This document shows, in pieces, positions 16,428-26,191 of a stretch of DNA of 53,495 bases. Source of the stretch: Planctomycetota bacterium. Its GTDB lineage: Bacteria > Planctomycetota > Phycisphaerae > Sedimentisphaerales > Anaerobacaceae. A model generated the notes under the pieces. It saw nothing but the letters and a program-made list of their open reading frames with translations, had not been told where the DNA came from and made no database searches. The translations under genes were made by a program, and so were the position numbers. Positions within the stretch are counted from its first letter, which is position 1. Each line of letters starts with the position of its first letter. The stretch lies in NCBI GenBank assembly GCA_019456145.1, contig VRUL01000036.1:1-53495 (forward strand), written 5' to 3'.

Positions 16428-18209
16428 TTAACTTTTTGACTGGTCGAGTATTAGGTCTTTTACCTTCTGGCTTGGCAGGTTGAGCGAGCCGTAAGCACGA
16501 GCTGCGGCGCTTCGCAATGCGGGATCAGCCTGCGGCGAACTAACGAGTGTATAAACAGCATTTACCGTTACCGCGTCGAGAAGATTGGCGTTAAACTTGG
16601 CCGATGTGGCCAGGGAATTAAAGGCGGTTATCCGCACGTCCATAGCGTTGTTTTCATCGAGGGCCATTGCCGCTATTGCCCGCTGTGCATCGGGGCTGGT
16701 TAAATAAGCCAAAACCTGGCCTGAAAGCATCTGAATATCTGCTCGGCTGTCCCTGGTCGCATTTATCACAGCGGTTTGGGCAGCAGACAAATTGATAACA
16801 CGATTTCTCGCTTGGCCTAATTTGAGCATGACTTTGGCTGCGCGGACGGCATATTCTTCGGTTACCCATTCGTTGGCCAAATCGGCATTTTCGCCTGGCT
16901 CTGCGATTGCCCGGGCGAGATTTGCAACGACGAGTTTACTTTCTGCAAACCTTTCTGTGGGTCCGGCCGCGGCTATTGCTATCGCGGCACTGTATTTTAC
17001 CGCTTTATCATTGAAAGAAAGCGCGACAACAAGCGGCTGGGCGGTGCCAATTCGGTAAAGTAATGATTTCTCACCTGCGGTCGTGGCCAGTGCCTCGATA
17101 GCACCCAGTGCCACGTAAGCATTGTTATCCTTAATCGCCCTTCCAAGGGCCTGATGGAGATATTCAGGCCCTGCTGTTGTCGCATAAGTCATGGCGTCGG
17201 CGTGTCCGGGGCCAAAATAATTCGGTATAGCAACACCAGCGGACTCAGCCTTGAAGTAAGCGGCCTGCCACAGGCCAATAGCCCAACCGAATGACGGATC
17301 GGCCTTCAATGCCCACTCGCAGGCGCGCATCGCCATCAGTTCGTTAAAGTAACTTCTATCCACTTTCTCACGAAGAAGCCGTTTGCCTACTATATCCCAG
17401 AACCAGATATTGCCGAAATCCGCATCTTCGGCCGGTTGGAGTGATTCAGCGTGGTAGTAATAGCTTTCGGCAAGTCGGTAGAACAATGGTGCCGCCGGAA
17501 CGTTCAATGACTCCGGATTAATCCTTCTGATGCTTTGGGCAGCCAGCGCACGAAGCTCGGCAGATGCGTCTTTTTCCATGACAAATTTCAAATAGCCCAG
17601 AGCTTGTGGATAGCTAATCCCGCCGAGTGCTTTTATTATCTCGGCTTTAAGGGCAGTATCGTCGGACTGCAGTGCAGCGACAAGGGGCCTGATACCGTCT
17701 CTGCCGATTTCCGGAAGTGCGCGTTTAATGTCTTTCCATTCCTCTTTGCGCGAATCGTCAGTTATGGCATCAAGCATAAACGGTATCGAATATTCGCCGG
17801 CGTTGCGCAGGCGTTTTACCGCTATCAACCAGCCCCGCTCGGTTCTGGTGAGTCTTTCGATTTCCTCTATGATGATCTTTGGGTCAGAGCGGCGGAGGAA
17901 CTTTCCCTGCTCGACTATATCCAAGACTTTGCGGCTGACCTCGACGAGATCAGGGTCCGGTGCGAGGTCAACAACTCGCTCCAGGATCGCTAAACCGGCC
18001 CGATTAGCTTCGCTTAAAGTAAGCAATTCTACAGGGTCAGGATTACTGTCGAGCACAGCCTGTGCGTATCCTTTGGCCAAATCGAATCGACCAATCTTTG
18101 TATAGTGCAGAAAATCGTTCCAGTTGTCCTCAAGGCTCTGGCCGAAACCGGCGGTAACTGTGAAAACTGCTACTGCTAAGATTGCTGTAATGGTTTTTCT
18201 ACTAAGCAT
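16428..18209 (-). CDS. Secreted HEAT-repeat protein
   Basis: The 593-aa protein has a signal peptide (TITAILAVAVFTVTAGFGQS). Helical repeats run through most of the chain, including HEAT-like units such as IRPLVAALQSDDTALKAEIIKALGGI and ELRALAAQSIRRI. A TPR-like region lies in the middle (about 275-320) and ends in more HEAT units. HEAT solenoids mediate protein-protein contacts, and no enzyme motif is present. A good Shine-Dalgarno (TTGGAGAAAG) precedes the ATG. A near-consensus promoter lies 216-244 bp upstream. It may be periplasmic. Confidence 0.8.
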   Translation of the reverse strand: MLSRKTITAILAVAVFTVTAGFGQSLEDNWNDFLHYTKIGRFDLAKGYAQAVLDSNPDPVELLTLSEANRAGLAILERVVDLAPDPDLVEVSRKVLDIVEQGKFLRRSDPKIIIEEIERLTRTERGWLIAVKRLRNAGEYSIPFMLDAITDDSRKEEWKDIKRALPEIGRDGIRPLVAALQSDDTALKAEIIKALGGISYPQALGYLKFVMEKDASAELRALAAQSIRRINPESLNVPAAPLFYRLAESYYYHAESLQPAEDADFGNIWFWDIVGKRLLREKVDRSYFNELMAMRACEWALKADPSFGWAIGLWQAAYFKAESAGVAIPNYFGPGHADAMTYATTAGPEYLHQALGRAIKDNNAYVALGAIEALATTAGEKSLLYRIGTAQPLVVALSFNDKAVKYSAAIAIAAAGPTERFAESKLVVANLARAIAEPGENADLANEWVTEEYAVRAAKVMLKLGQARNRVINLSAAQTAVINATRDSRADIQMLSGQVLAYLTSPDAQRAIAAMALDENNAMDVRITAFNSLATSAKFNANLLDAVTVNAVYTLVSSPQADPALRSAAARAYGSLNLPSQKVKDLILDQSKS

Positions 18210-18424
18210 CTAACTTTCTCCAAAAAACCCATTTCTGGCTAACGGCAAAAATCGGGCTAAACTGTTAAAATACATAAAAAGCGGTTTGGCCGGCCCTGAC
18301 CTCCAATATTCAATCTTAGAAACGAGGACTAAAAAACGCTATATAATCAGCGTAATCCACGGTTTCTATTCACTAAGCTTGAAAAAACAGCAAGCCCTGA
18401 TAAGTATTCGTCCCTAAAACATAT

Positions 18425-18453
18425 ATACTACAGGAAAATGCCTGCTTTGTCAA
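18425..18453 (-). promoter_or_regulatory. Putative sigma70-type promoter of the HEAT-repeat gene
   Basis: A perfect TTGACA (18448-18453), a 17-bp spacer and TAGTAT (18425-18430) on the minus strand. This leaves a leader of about 210 nt in which I see no gene. Confidence 0.5.
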
Positions 18454-18615
18454 TAGAAACCTGCCTCAATTACCAGTTAATCACCGACGCTAAACCCCTT
18501 ATATTCACATTCCAGCCTGCTTTTTATTATAATATCGGACAGAACATTTCAGTTGCTTCTATTTTGTGGGCGTAGTAACACAACGAGATACGCCAAGGAT
18601 TAATCGTTATATGCA

Positions 18616-19080
18616 TCAGAATTTTTTTGCCTTTGAAATTGGGTTTGATCCGGCTTCGCCAGAGGCTACGCCGCGATAAATTGGGTTCGTATTGGGTTCG
18701 TTTTCACCAAGTGTCCAATTGGTTTTGTCTTCATAATCGTTTGTTAATACTTTATTTACGTTCATTTGATCATCCGGAAAATTGGGTTCGTTTTGCATAA
18801 TTAAGGAGCTGATTTGTAAAGAATCCTTTACAGTTGTAAAGAGCAAATTCGTCGCTCGTCGCTTGTCGCTCGTGACTCGACGAATAAAATACGAAATACG
18901 AAGCACGAAATTCTCCACAGGACACCTTACAGTGGAAACAATATCAAAATCTAAATGATCCAAATTCAAAACTTTGCCTATCTTGCCAAATAAAGGTTTA
19001 TGGACGTGTATCTGTTGATACGAAAACGTGCGGTTCTCCGCTATATCCGGCGCCCCCCACAGGGAAAGGGGCAAGCTACT
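18616..19080. repeat. Repeat-derived spacer with AATTGGGTTCGTTTT units
   Basis: At least four copies or near-copies of AATTGGGTTCG/TTGGGTTCGTTTT lie between 18637 and 18800. GTCGCTCGTCGCTTGTCGCTCG (about 18850-18872) and ACGAAATACGAAGCACGAAA (about 18891-18910) follow. On the minus strand the first block translates to NEPNF/NEPNTNPI-type peptides, a pattern I recall from many Planctomycetes genome annotations. One frame stays open for 152 codons, but it has no domain and consists of repeats, so I treat it as repeat DNA. Confidence 0.55.
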
Positions 19081-19259
19081 GGCGGTTTACGTTTGCCTGC
19101 TGGCAAACATATAAGTATGTTAACATATTATCAAAAAATAGTCAACTAAATAAAAGGACAAAAAATGAACTTTTTTTTGGTCATCCCCACGAAGCTTGCC
19201 ACTGTCTGAAGCTAAAAAGCACCGGACACCTTTAATTACCAGTAATTACCCGCGTTTAA

Positions 19260-21044
19260 TTACCCCCCGAATCCGTCAAGTGAAACGCCATAACTCCTAC
19301 AAGCTTCTTCATAGGTTGGGAAAGCTCTGTCCTCTGCTACCTTGCGTAAGTCATAAGCAACGATATCACTGTCTGTTTTCACCGCAAGCGTCTTGGACTT
19401 TCGGTCCACGAAAATCTGCCTCTTGGTCTGAGTGGCTGGCAACAATTCGACCGTGGTGTCAAGGCTCGGTAACACCGAAAGGAATACGCGGTTCTTCCTG
19501 TCTAAAATCGCCGCTACACGGAGATCCGGAGCGATGGCAATACTCACAGGAGGGTCGTCGAGGCGAAGCGTAGTCCGACTGCCATCCCCCAGTGAGTAGA
19601 CCTCAACGGCCCCAACCATTCCGTTTCCCGTTTTGCAGAGGCGCAGAAAGTAGCTGTCATCAGGAAGGAATGCGAAGTCTATCGGAGAGCGGTAGTGGTC
19701 AGTGACCAGCAGAGTCACCTGCGCCTTGCCGTGGTCGTAGATGAAAGTCCTACCATCCTGTGTACCGTAAGCCTCCAGATTGCCAGACGCATTCTTCATC
19801 GCGAGTCGAATGCCCCCACCAGATCGGCTCAACGCTTTTTCGGAGGTATCCGCCAGTGCCTTGCGGACGCCCTCTGGGATAGTGGAACCGGAGGGGCGAG
19901 TGGCATGCGGCATCTCTGCATTGAGGTTGGTTTCAGAGGGCCGGCAAGCCGACAGATCGATTGCTTTCCCTTGGGTAAGCAACAGATACCGGCTGGAAGA
20001 AACAGCAGCATCGCGCCCAATTTTGAAAACCTGGATGGGCTTTCCAGAAGTGCAATCAATGATACCGGACTCGCCCTTTGGGGAAGCATAGACGATGTAT
20101 CGCCCCCCTGCGAGGAACCGCACCATCATGATGTTGTGCGAGGCAGCTTGGTATTCAGCGACTTTCTCCCGTGTTGCGGTGTCAAAGACCTCGATCCGCC
20201 TTGATCCGCCTACGGCCAGCAAGTTTTTGTTGGGTAGGTAGTCGATATCCCACCCAGACGTTCGCGCAAGTGTCTTGATGGGCAACATGCTCTCCGGATC
20301 AACAAGCTGGCAGCGCCCGTTCATACCCAGCAGAAGGGAACCATCAGGAAGGAACTTGACAGGCATCACGCGTCCGTGTGCGGGCATGGTCTTCACGAGA
20401 GACAGGTCTTTCGTCCTAAAAAAATGAATTCCTTCTTGATCGCTGTACTCATAATACGCGACCAGCAGCTTCTCGTCCGGCGATAAACTCATCTTTATGC
20501 TTGTTAGCCTACTTGGTTCTTCCTTTCTGAAAGTGAATTGCCCCACCTGTGTCTCGCGTTTCATATCACACAATGTGAGATTACCTTTGTTGTCACATAT
20601 CGCCACAAATCGCCCTTTGGGAGATACCTCAATTTGAAGCATCCCGATTTCCGGTCGCCCGACAGATTTCAGTTCACCTGTTTCCAGGTCCAATCTTGAA
20701 ACACTACTTCTCGTTGAATATGCCACGAATCGTCCATCCATCGAAAAGGCCACGGGGCCACCACGATAACCTGGGATCGTATTGTTCAAATAGGGGAAGT
20801 CCTTGTACATCATGTCAAAGGCCTTGAGGCGAAACACTGAAATACTGGGGTCGGCCTCATGGGCTGCAGCCAAATAGACTTTACCACTATTAAGCTGGCC
20901 CTTAAGTAAAGCCAGTTCTGCCTTTGCAAGATAAGCAGCTCCCAAGGCCTGTTTCAATGGAGGTACTTGATTCTTAGCCCAAGTGGTTCGAGGCACTAAG
21001 GCTAATAACAAAATTGCCAATACAAGAACTGATTTGGTTCTCAT
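19260..21044 (-). CDS. Secreted WD40/YVTN-like beta-propeller protein
   Basis: The 594-aa protein has a signal peptide (SVLVLAILLLALVPRTTWA). A short helical segment (about 28-70) resembles a TPR. Two sets of WD40-like blades follow, for example GRFVAICDNKGNLTLCDMKR, NLLAVGGSRRIEVFDTATRE and DLRVAAILDRKNRVFLSVLP. Its role is probably binding or scaffolding, and no active site is seen. The Shine-Dalgarno AAGGAG is well placed. Confidence 0.78.
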   Translation of the reverse strand: MRTKSVLVLAILLLALVPRTTWAKNQVPPLKQALGAAYLAKAELALLKGQLNSGKVYLAAAHEADPSISVFRLKAFDMMYKDFPYLNNTIPGYRGGPVAFSMDGRFVAYSTRSSVSRLDLETGELKSVGRPEIGMLQIEVSPKGRFVAICDNKGNLTLCDMKRETQVGQFTFRKEEPSRLTSIKMSLSPDEKLLVAYYEYSDQEGIHFFRTKDLSLVKTMPAHGRVMPVKFLPDGSLLLGMNGRCQLVDPESMLPIKTLARTSGWDIDYLPNKNLLAVGGSRRIEVFDTATREKVAEYQAASHNIMMVRFLAGGRYIVYASPKGESGIIDCTSGKPIQVFKIGRDAAVSSSRYLLLTQGKAIDLSACRPSETNLNAEMPHATRPSGSTIPEGVRKALADTSEKALSRSGGGIRLAMKNASGNLEAYGTQDGRTFIYDHGKAQVTLLVTDHYRSPIDFAFLPDDSYFLRLCKTGNGMVGAVEVYSLGDGSRTTLRLDDPPVSIAIAPDLRVAAILDRKNRVFLSVLPSLDTTVELLPATQTKRQIFVDRKSKTLAVKTDSDIVAYDLRKVAEDRAFPTYEEACRSYGVSLDGFGG

Positions 21045-21178
21045 CTTTCTACTCCTTAAAAAATCGTTGTTGTGAAGCCCATAAAAAAGGGCACCGCTAT
21101 ATCGTACTCAATCGATGACCAGCAAGGCCCACAATTACACAAACAATAGAGAAATCATCTCACAATTGCTAAAAAACC

Positions 21179-21207
21179 AACTTATCATATTCCAGCAGAT
21201 TTGTCAA
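21179..21207 (-). promoter_or_regulatory. Putative promoter of the WD40-like gene
   Basis: TTGACA (21202-21207), a 17-bp spacer and TAAGTT (21179-21184) on the minus strand, about 135 bp before the start. The -35 is perfect and the -10 weak. Confidence 0.35.
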
Positions 21208-21316
21208 ACGATAAAAAAATGCAAAAACGGTGACACACACCCATTGTCGCAAGATGATTGCCCCCCAATACAGGGGTAGGCAAAATAAATATTAAAAATC
21301 AAAATGCAAAAATGAT

Positions 21317-21355
21317 GAGATTGCTTCGGCCTAAAAAGCAGGCCTCGCAATGACA
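21317..21355. repeat. Dispersed repeat fragment (GAGATTGCTTCG...CTCGCAATGACA)
   Basis: The two halves GAGATTGCTTCGG and CTCGCAATGACA flank a short insert. This is a variant of the CTTCG...CTCAGAATGACA repeat also found inside the second anSME gene. It lies in a repeat-rich spacer with no gene between the WD40-like and Gfo/Idh/MocA genes. Confidence 0.45.
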
Positions 21356-21392
21356 TTTTCTTATGGATTTGGAGCTTTCGCGGGAATGGCAA

Positions 21393-21448
21393 CCCCCGGC
21401 AGTGCCGGGTGGGCCCCCTTAGAGTATAAGGCACTCTAAACAAGGGGG
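21393..21448. repeat. Two strong intergenic hairpins
   Basis: CCCGGC-AGT-GCCGGG (21395-21409) is followed by CCCCCTTAGAGT paired with ACTCTAA-(ACAA)-GGGGG (21414-21448). Neither has an adjacent T-run. They lie about 180 bp before the oxidoreductase gene and could be repeat palindromes or leader structure. Confidence 0.45.
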
Positions 21449-21624
21449 CAGGCAAAAGGACAAAAAAAACACTCATCACCACTACCGTAGCCTTAATAGG
21501 TTAAGTTAGCCTCATTATTGACTTTCATTTCGCCGGCAAAGCAGGTAAGATACACTGACAAAATTACCCGTGATAGTATGATTGCAGGGCACAGAAACAG
21601 CCTTTTTTATGGAGGAATACTGAT

Positions 21625-22929
21625 ATGAAAGACCAAAGAGAAACAAAAAAAGCGGAAATTTCGCGGAGAGATTTTATGAAAGCATCGGCAGCGGTATCGC
21701 TAGCAACATTGGGCTCGGGTGCGAGTAAGGTATATGCGGCGGGCTCGGACAAGATACGTCTCGGGCTTATCGGCTGCGGCGGGCGAGGGACGTACGATTC
21801 ATCGAACTGTATGAAATCTGCAGATGGTGTCGAATTAGTGGCTATGGGTGACCGTTTTAAGGAGCGTCTGGATCGTTCGCTCAAGGAGCTCAGGAGAAAT
21901 CTTGGTAAGAAGGTAAAGGTAACTGAGGATAAGTGCTTCGGCGGTTTTGACGCCTACAAGAAAGTGCTTGAGTGCGATGTTGATATGGTCATCCTGACTG
22001 AGCCGCCTCACTTTCGGCCGGAGCATCTTAAGGCAGCGATCGAGGCGGGCAAGCATGTATTTATGGAAAAGCCGGCCGCGGTGGATCCTGTCGGGGTTCG
22101 CTCGGTGATTGCCTCTTCGGAATTAGCGGACAAGAAGAAACTTACGATAGTGGCAGGGACGCAGAGCAGACGCATGGAACATATAAAGGCGATTATGGAG
22201 CGGATTCATAACGGGGACATAGGTAAGATTGTCGGCGGGCAATGTGTCAGAATCGGCGGGGGGATGATGAACTGGAGTTCAGATACAAAGGTACGGAAAC
22301 CAGAGTGGTCGGATATGGAATGGCAGCTCAGGCGGTGGCTGTTTATGACGTGGCTTTCGGGCGATTTCATCACCGAGATGCACATCCATAACCTGGATGT
22401 GATGAACTGGGCATTGGGTTCACATCCTGTGAAATGTTTTGGTCTTGGCGGGCGAGAGGTACGAAGGGGCCCGGAATACGGCAATGTCTTTGACCATTTC
22501 TCTGTGGAGTATGAGTATCCAAACGGCGCACGCATGGAGTATATGGGTTCCCAGATAGACGGGTGCAGCTTTCGCAGTGACGAGCGAATAGTGGGTACGA
22601 AAGGCACGGCATATATAGACCGTGCCAACACTATTATCGAAGGTCAAAAACCGTTCAAATACGATGGTCCTTCGCCCAGCCCTGTAATACGACAGCACGC
22701 CGACCAGATTGGGGCTATTCGACAGGGTAAGCGGCTGAATGAGGGCAAGCGAATTGCAGAGAGCACGCTGACGTCGATTATGGGGCGGATGAGCGCTTAT
22801 ACGGGGCGTGCGTTGAAGTGGGATTGGGCGATGAATGCATCAAAGCTGGACCTGCGGCCGGCGAAATATGAGTTTGGCGATTTGCCGATGCGGCCGGTGG
22901 CGGTCCCCGGAAAGACCAAGTTAGTGTGA
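21625..22929 (+). CDS. Gfo/Idh/MocA-family oxidoreductase, Tat-exported
   Basis: The 434-aa protein has a twin-arginine signal (SRRDFMKASAAVSLATLG, about 14-31). An NAD(P)-binding Rossmann fold follows (IRLGLIGCGGRG, about 46-57), with the family motif HVFMEKPAAVDP and the substrate domain (TEMHIHNLDVMNWALG). It probably oxidises or isomerises a sugar or polyol, but the substrate is unknown. Exported members are typical of Planctomycetes. The Shine-Dalgarno GGAGG is clear. It heads a plus-strand run with DUF1080 and sulfatase genes, consistent with polysaccharide use. Confidence 0.92.
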   Translation: MKDQRETKKAEISRRDFMKASAAVSLATLGSGASKVYAAGSDKIRLGLIGCGGRGTYDSSNCMKSADGVELVAMGDRFKERLDRSLKELRRNLGKKVKVTEDKCFGGFDAYKKVLECDVDMVILTEPPHFRPEHLKAAIEAGKHVFMEKPAAVDPVGVRSVIASSELADKKKLTIVAGTQSRRMEHIKAIMERIHNGDIGKIVGGQCVRIGGGMMNWSSDTKVRKPEWSDMEWQLRRWLFMTWLSGDFITEMHIHNLDVMNWALGSHPVKCFGLGGREVRRGPEYGNVFDHFSVEYEYPNGARMEYMGSQIDGCSFRSDERIVGTKGTAYIDRANTIIEGQKPFKYDGPSPSPVIRQHADQIGAIRQGKRLNEGKRIAESTLTSIMGRMSAYTGRALKWDWAMNASKLDLRPAKYEFGDLPMRPVAVPGKTKLV

Positions 22930-22955
22930 ATCTCTTTAGGTGAAAGGAGGATTTT

Positions 22956-23633
22956 ATGAAACGTTATGTCATTGTGATTGCAGCACTAGTTGTGACGACG
23001 GCATTTTTGGCCGCTACCACCGGCGCGCAAGACAAACAGAACAAGCCGATTGTACCGAAGGAAAAGACAGTCCTCTGGAATGGCAAGGATTTTTCCGGCT
23101 GGAAACTTTTTGTGCCCGATTCCGCTCATGATGTGACTAAGACATGGTCGATTAAGGACGGTGTTATTCGCTGCACGGGCAGGCCAGCGGGTTATATGCG
23201 CACGGAGGTAGATTACGCGGACTACCTTTTCCACGTCGAATGGCGATGGCCTGACAAAGGCGGCAACAGTGGAGTCCTTAACCATATGGTAGGTGAGGAT
23301 AAGGTGTGGCCAAAGAGTCTTGAATGCCAGTTGGCCTCGGGTAGTGCAGGCGACTTCTGGGTGATTGGTGGATTCGAGTGCAGGGAGCATGCCAGGGGCG
23401 ACAAACGCGTTCGAGGGCGCAACGTCAGGAAACTGAAAAAAAGCAGTGAAAAGCCCCTCGGCCAATGGAACTCATACGATATTATCTGTAAGGACGACTG
23501 GGTAGTAGTTCTGGTGAACGGCAAGTTACAAAACGTGGCGACCAGGTGCTCATTGAAATCGGGCAAGATTTGCCTGCAGAGCGAAAGAACATCGGTTGAA
23601 TTCCGGAATATCTATATCGAACCGGTCGAGTGA
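22956..23633 (+). CDS. DUF1080 (3-keto-disaccharide hydrolase-like) secreted protein
   Basis: The 225-aa protein has a signal peptide (VIVIAALVVTTAFLAATTGA). A single DUF1080/LamG-like jelly roll follows: LWNGKDFSGWKLF, WSIKDGVIRCTGRPAGYMRTE, FHVEWRWPDKGGNSGVLNHM and VEFRNIYIEPV. The family includes 3-keto-glycoside hydrolases that act with Gfo/Idh/MocA oxidoreductases. The upstream neighbour is such an oxidoreductase, so a joint keto-sugar pathway is a reasonable inference. A perfect AAAGGAGG precedes the start. Confidence 0.92.
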   Translation: MKRYVIVIAALVVTTAFLAATTGAQDKQNKPIVPKEKTVLWNGKDFSGWKLFVPDSAHDVTKTWSIKDGVIRCTGRPAGYMRTEVDYADYLFHVEWRWPDKGGNSGVLNHMVGEDKVWPKSLECQLASGSAGDFWVIGGFECREHARGDKRVRGRNVRKLKKSSEKPLGQWNSYDIICKDDWVVVLVNGKLQNVATRCSLKSGKICLQSERTSVEFRNIYIEPVE

Positions 23634-23770
23634 GCTGTAGTCGTTTCACGCATCAGTTGTTGGGAAGAGTTCATGACGTTCTTATACTCGCACTACACCG
23701 GGCAAGGCACAGGGGTGTAGCCCAAGGCAATTAAAGGCTTCTGCGAAGAATTAGGATAAGGAGCAAGAGT

Positions 23771-25135
23771 ATGGGTGAACAAACGAGGAGAGATTTTCTT
23801 AAGATGGTTGGGGTTGCAGCCGGGTCGCTTATGTTGCCGCGGGTTATGGTTGGCAGACAAAAACAACGCAGACCCAATGTTGTGCTTATCTTTACAGACG
23901 ACCAGGGGACTGTCGATGTCAACTGCTATGGGGCGAAAGACCTGCAGACGCCAAATCTTGACCGTTTGGCCCGTGATGGAACGCGGTTTACACAGTTTTA
24001 TGTGGGAGCGCCTGTGTGCTCGCCCTCTCGTGCGGCGTTGATGACCGGCAGGTATCCCCAGCGAGCCGGGCAGCCGAGCAACGCACCATCGCAAAGAGGT
24101 CACGCGGGGATGCCTACCGAGCAGGTGACAATTGCAGAGATGCTGAAATCGGCCGGCTATACGACCGGGCACGTGGGCAAATGGCATTTGGGATATACGC
24201 CGGAGACTATGCCCAATAAACAAGGCTACGATTATTCATTCGGGCATATGGGGGGATGTATAGATAATTACTCGCACTTCTTTTACTGGCAGGGCCCGAA
24301 CCGACATGACCTGTGGCGAAACGGCGAAGAGATATGGCGCGACGGTGAGTTCTTCGGTGAACTTATGGTCGACGAATGCAAGAAATTCATAGACGAAAAC
24401 AAGAATGACCCATTTTTCCTATACTGGGCGATTAATATGCCGCATTACCCGCTGCAGGGAACGGAGAAGTGGCGGAAGAAATACAGGCATCTGGATGCGC
24501 CGCGGCGAATGTACGCGGCATTTGTTTCCACGACCGATGAAATGATAGGCAATGTCATTGAGCATCTCGAGAACCTGGGCCTGCGCGAAAACACCATCGT
24601 AATCTGGCTGAGTGACCACGGGCATTCGGTCGAGCAGCGTACCTTCGGCGGTGGGGGCAGCTCGGGAGACTTTCGCGGTCATAAGTTTACGCTATGGGAG
24701 GGAGGTATTCGTGTGCCGTGTATCGTTTCGTGGCCCGGCCATGTACCCAAGAATGCTATCCGCAAACAGGCGGCTATCAGTATAGACTGGATGCCAACAA
24801 TCGCCCAATATTGCGGGATTAAACTGCCCGGACCCAAGATCGACGGCAAGAGTATCGCAGCGATTATTAAATCCGAAGGCGCTCCTGCGTCGCATAATGT
24901 CCTGCATTGGGAAACGGGCAGACACTGGGCGGTTCGCGCGGACAACTGGAAGCTGGTCCACGACGGCCCGGCGACGGATTATAAGGGGCGGAAGATTGCC
25001 AAAGTCAAAGACTTCCTGAGTAATATGGCAAGAGATACGACCGAGACCAAGAACCTTGCCGAGTCTTACCCTGAGGTGGTCGAACGACTGACCAAACTAC
25101 ACGATGAGTGGGCCCGGGAGGTCAAACAGCAATAG
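23771..25135 (+). CDS. Tat-exported sulfatase (family S1, CSPSR)
   Basis: The 454-aa protein has a TRRDFLKMVG Tat signal. Metal-binding DD (IFTDDQG) precedes the catalytic-residue motif C83-S-P-S-R, whose Cys is converted to formylglycine. GKWHLG (about 136) and the second metal site SDHGH follow. It is a sulfate ester hydrolase acting outside the cytoplasm, probably on a sulfated glycan. The Cys-type motif suits maturation by the anSME enzymes encoded at 26-33 kb. The Shine-Dalgarno is AAGGAG. Confidence 0.95.
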   Translation: MGEQTRRDFLKMVGVAAGSLMLPRVMVGRQKQRRPNVVLIFTDDQGTVDVNCYGAKDLQTPNLDRLARDGTRFTQFYVGAPVCSPSRAALMTGRYPQRAGQPSNAPSQRGHAGMPTEQVTIAEMLKSAGYTTGHVGKWHLGYTPETMPNKQGYDYSFGHMGGCIDNYSHFFYWQGPNRHDLWRNGEEIWRDGEFFGELMVDECKKFIDENKNDPFFLYWAINMPHYPLQGTEKWRKKYRHLDAPRRMYAAFVSTTDEMIGNVIEHLENLGLRENTIVIWLSDHGHSVEQRTFGGGGSSGDFRGHKFTLWEGGIRVPCIVSWPGHVPKNAIRKQAAISIDWMPTIAQYCGIKLPGPKIDGKSIAAIIKSEGAPASHNVLHWETGRHWAVRADNWKLVHDGPATDYKGRKIAKVKDFLSNMARDTTETKNLAESYPEVVERLTKLHDEWAREVKQQ

Positions 25136-25202
25136 GTCTAAACGAAGATTTAGAAACGTCCTATGAACGGCCGGCAGCTTTCATTTTCATTATCGAATCC
25201 GA

Positions 25203-26171
25203 TTAACTAAAGGCATTTCGAAGCAGGGCAAGACTTTTGGGTATAGCGGTCTTGTAGTCTTCATTACCCTCGAATTCAAGCGAGACATAGCCGTGGAAGT
25301 TGTGCTTGCGCATAATTTTTGCGATACGGGGATAATCCAAGTCGAGGGTGTACCAGAGGCCGCCTCCATAGTACATCTTGGCGTGCATAAAGACCGTGTG
25401 CGGAGCGCATTGGTCGAGCTTGTCGTAGGGATCTTCGAGGAAGTTGCCGGTGTCGAGGAGGACTTTGAGCCAGGGCGAATCAACAGCCTTGACAATTCTC
25501 AAAAGGCCTTGCGGCGTTCGCGCCAGGCCCCAGTGGTTTTCCAGGCCGAGGATTACGCCGGACTGCTTTGCTTTAGGTATGCACTTTTCGATGCTGTCAA
25601 TTACCCATTTGAAGCCATCCTCATCAGTGTAGCCGGGCAGGGGCGATTCGATGCCGCGGTTTTTCATCAGATCGTCGAAGCTTTTGCTTGTGCCCCATGT
25701 TCCGGTGTTGAGGCGTATTACGGGTATGCCGAGTTTGTATGCAAGGTCGATGCACTTTATAGTGTGGTCGATGTTCTTTTGCCTGTATTGGTTATCGGGT
25801 GAGAGGAAGCGCTGGTGGATGGATAAGCCGCACAGGTCGATGCCGTTGATGAGGGCACAGCGTTTGAGGTTCTGGAGGTAATCGTTGGATTCGCTTGTCA
25901 TTTGCCTGTGCAGTATTTCGACGCCGTTAAAGCCCATGCGGGCGGCTTCTTCGATGCAGGTCTCAATGGGGAGCTTTAAGTTTCTTTTGAATCGCCAAAA
26001 CGAATATGTAGAGATGGAAATAGGATTCGGCCGATGCGAGCGTTCAGTTTTGCCGGACGAAGCCGTGGTTCTTTGTGCGCCGTGAGCCTGGGCGGATAAG
26101 CGTGAATTTATACTTAGGACAGCCGCTCCAAGGGAGCTTGCCAAAAAGGTCCTGCGGTTAATCGATTTCAT
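25203..26171 (-). CDS. Sugar phosphate isomerase/epimerase-like TIM barrel, Tat-exported
   Basis: The 322-aa protein has a Tat-like signal (NRRTFLASSLGAAVLSI). An AP-endonuclease-2/xylose-isomerase-like TIM barrel follows, with metal-ligand candidates in LGLENHWG, VLLDTGNF, FMHAKMYYG and YVSLEFEGNED. It probably isomerises or epimerises a sugar, and the substrate is unknown. It is 20 bp downstream of anSME1 on the same strand, so it is likely in the sulfatase operon. The Shine-Dalgarno AAGGAG is strong. Confidence 0.88.
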   Translation of the reverse strand: MKSINRRTFLASSLGAAVLSINSRLSAQAHGAQRTTASSGKTERSHRPNPISISTYSFWRFKRNLKLPIETCIEEAARMGFNGVEILHRQMTSESNDYLQNLKRCALINGIDLCGLSIHQRFLSPDNQYRQKNIDHTIKCIDLAYKLGIPVIRLNTGTWGTSKSFDDLMKNRGIESPLPGYTDEDGFKWVIDSIEKCIPKAKQSGVILGLENHWGLARTPQGLLRIVKAVDSPWLKVLLDTGNFLEDPYDKLDQCAPHTVFMHAKMYYGGGLWYTLDLDYPRIAKIMRKHNFHGYVSLEFEGNEDYKTAIPKSLALLRNAFS

Positions 26172-26191
26172 AGTATATCTCCTTGTGTAAC

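Noticed and set aside
18616..19074. A 152-codon minus-strand gene
   Set aside because: It consists of dispersed repeat units, lacks any domain, has no ribosome-binding site and no neighbour support. It is listed as a repeat.
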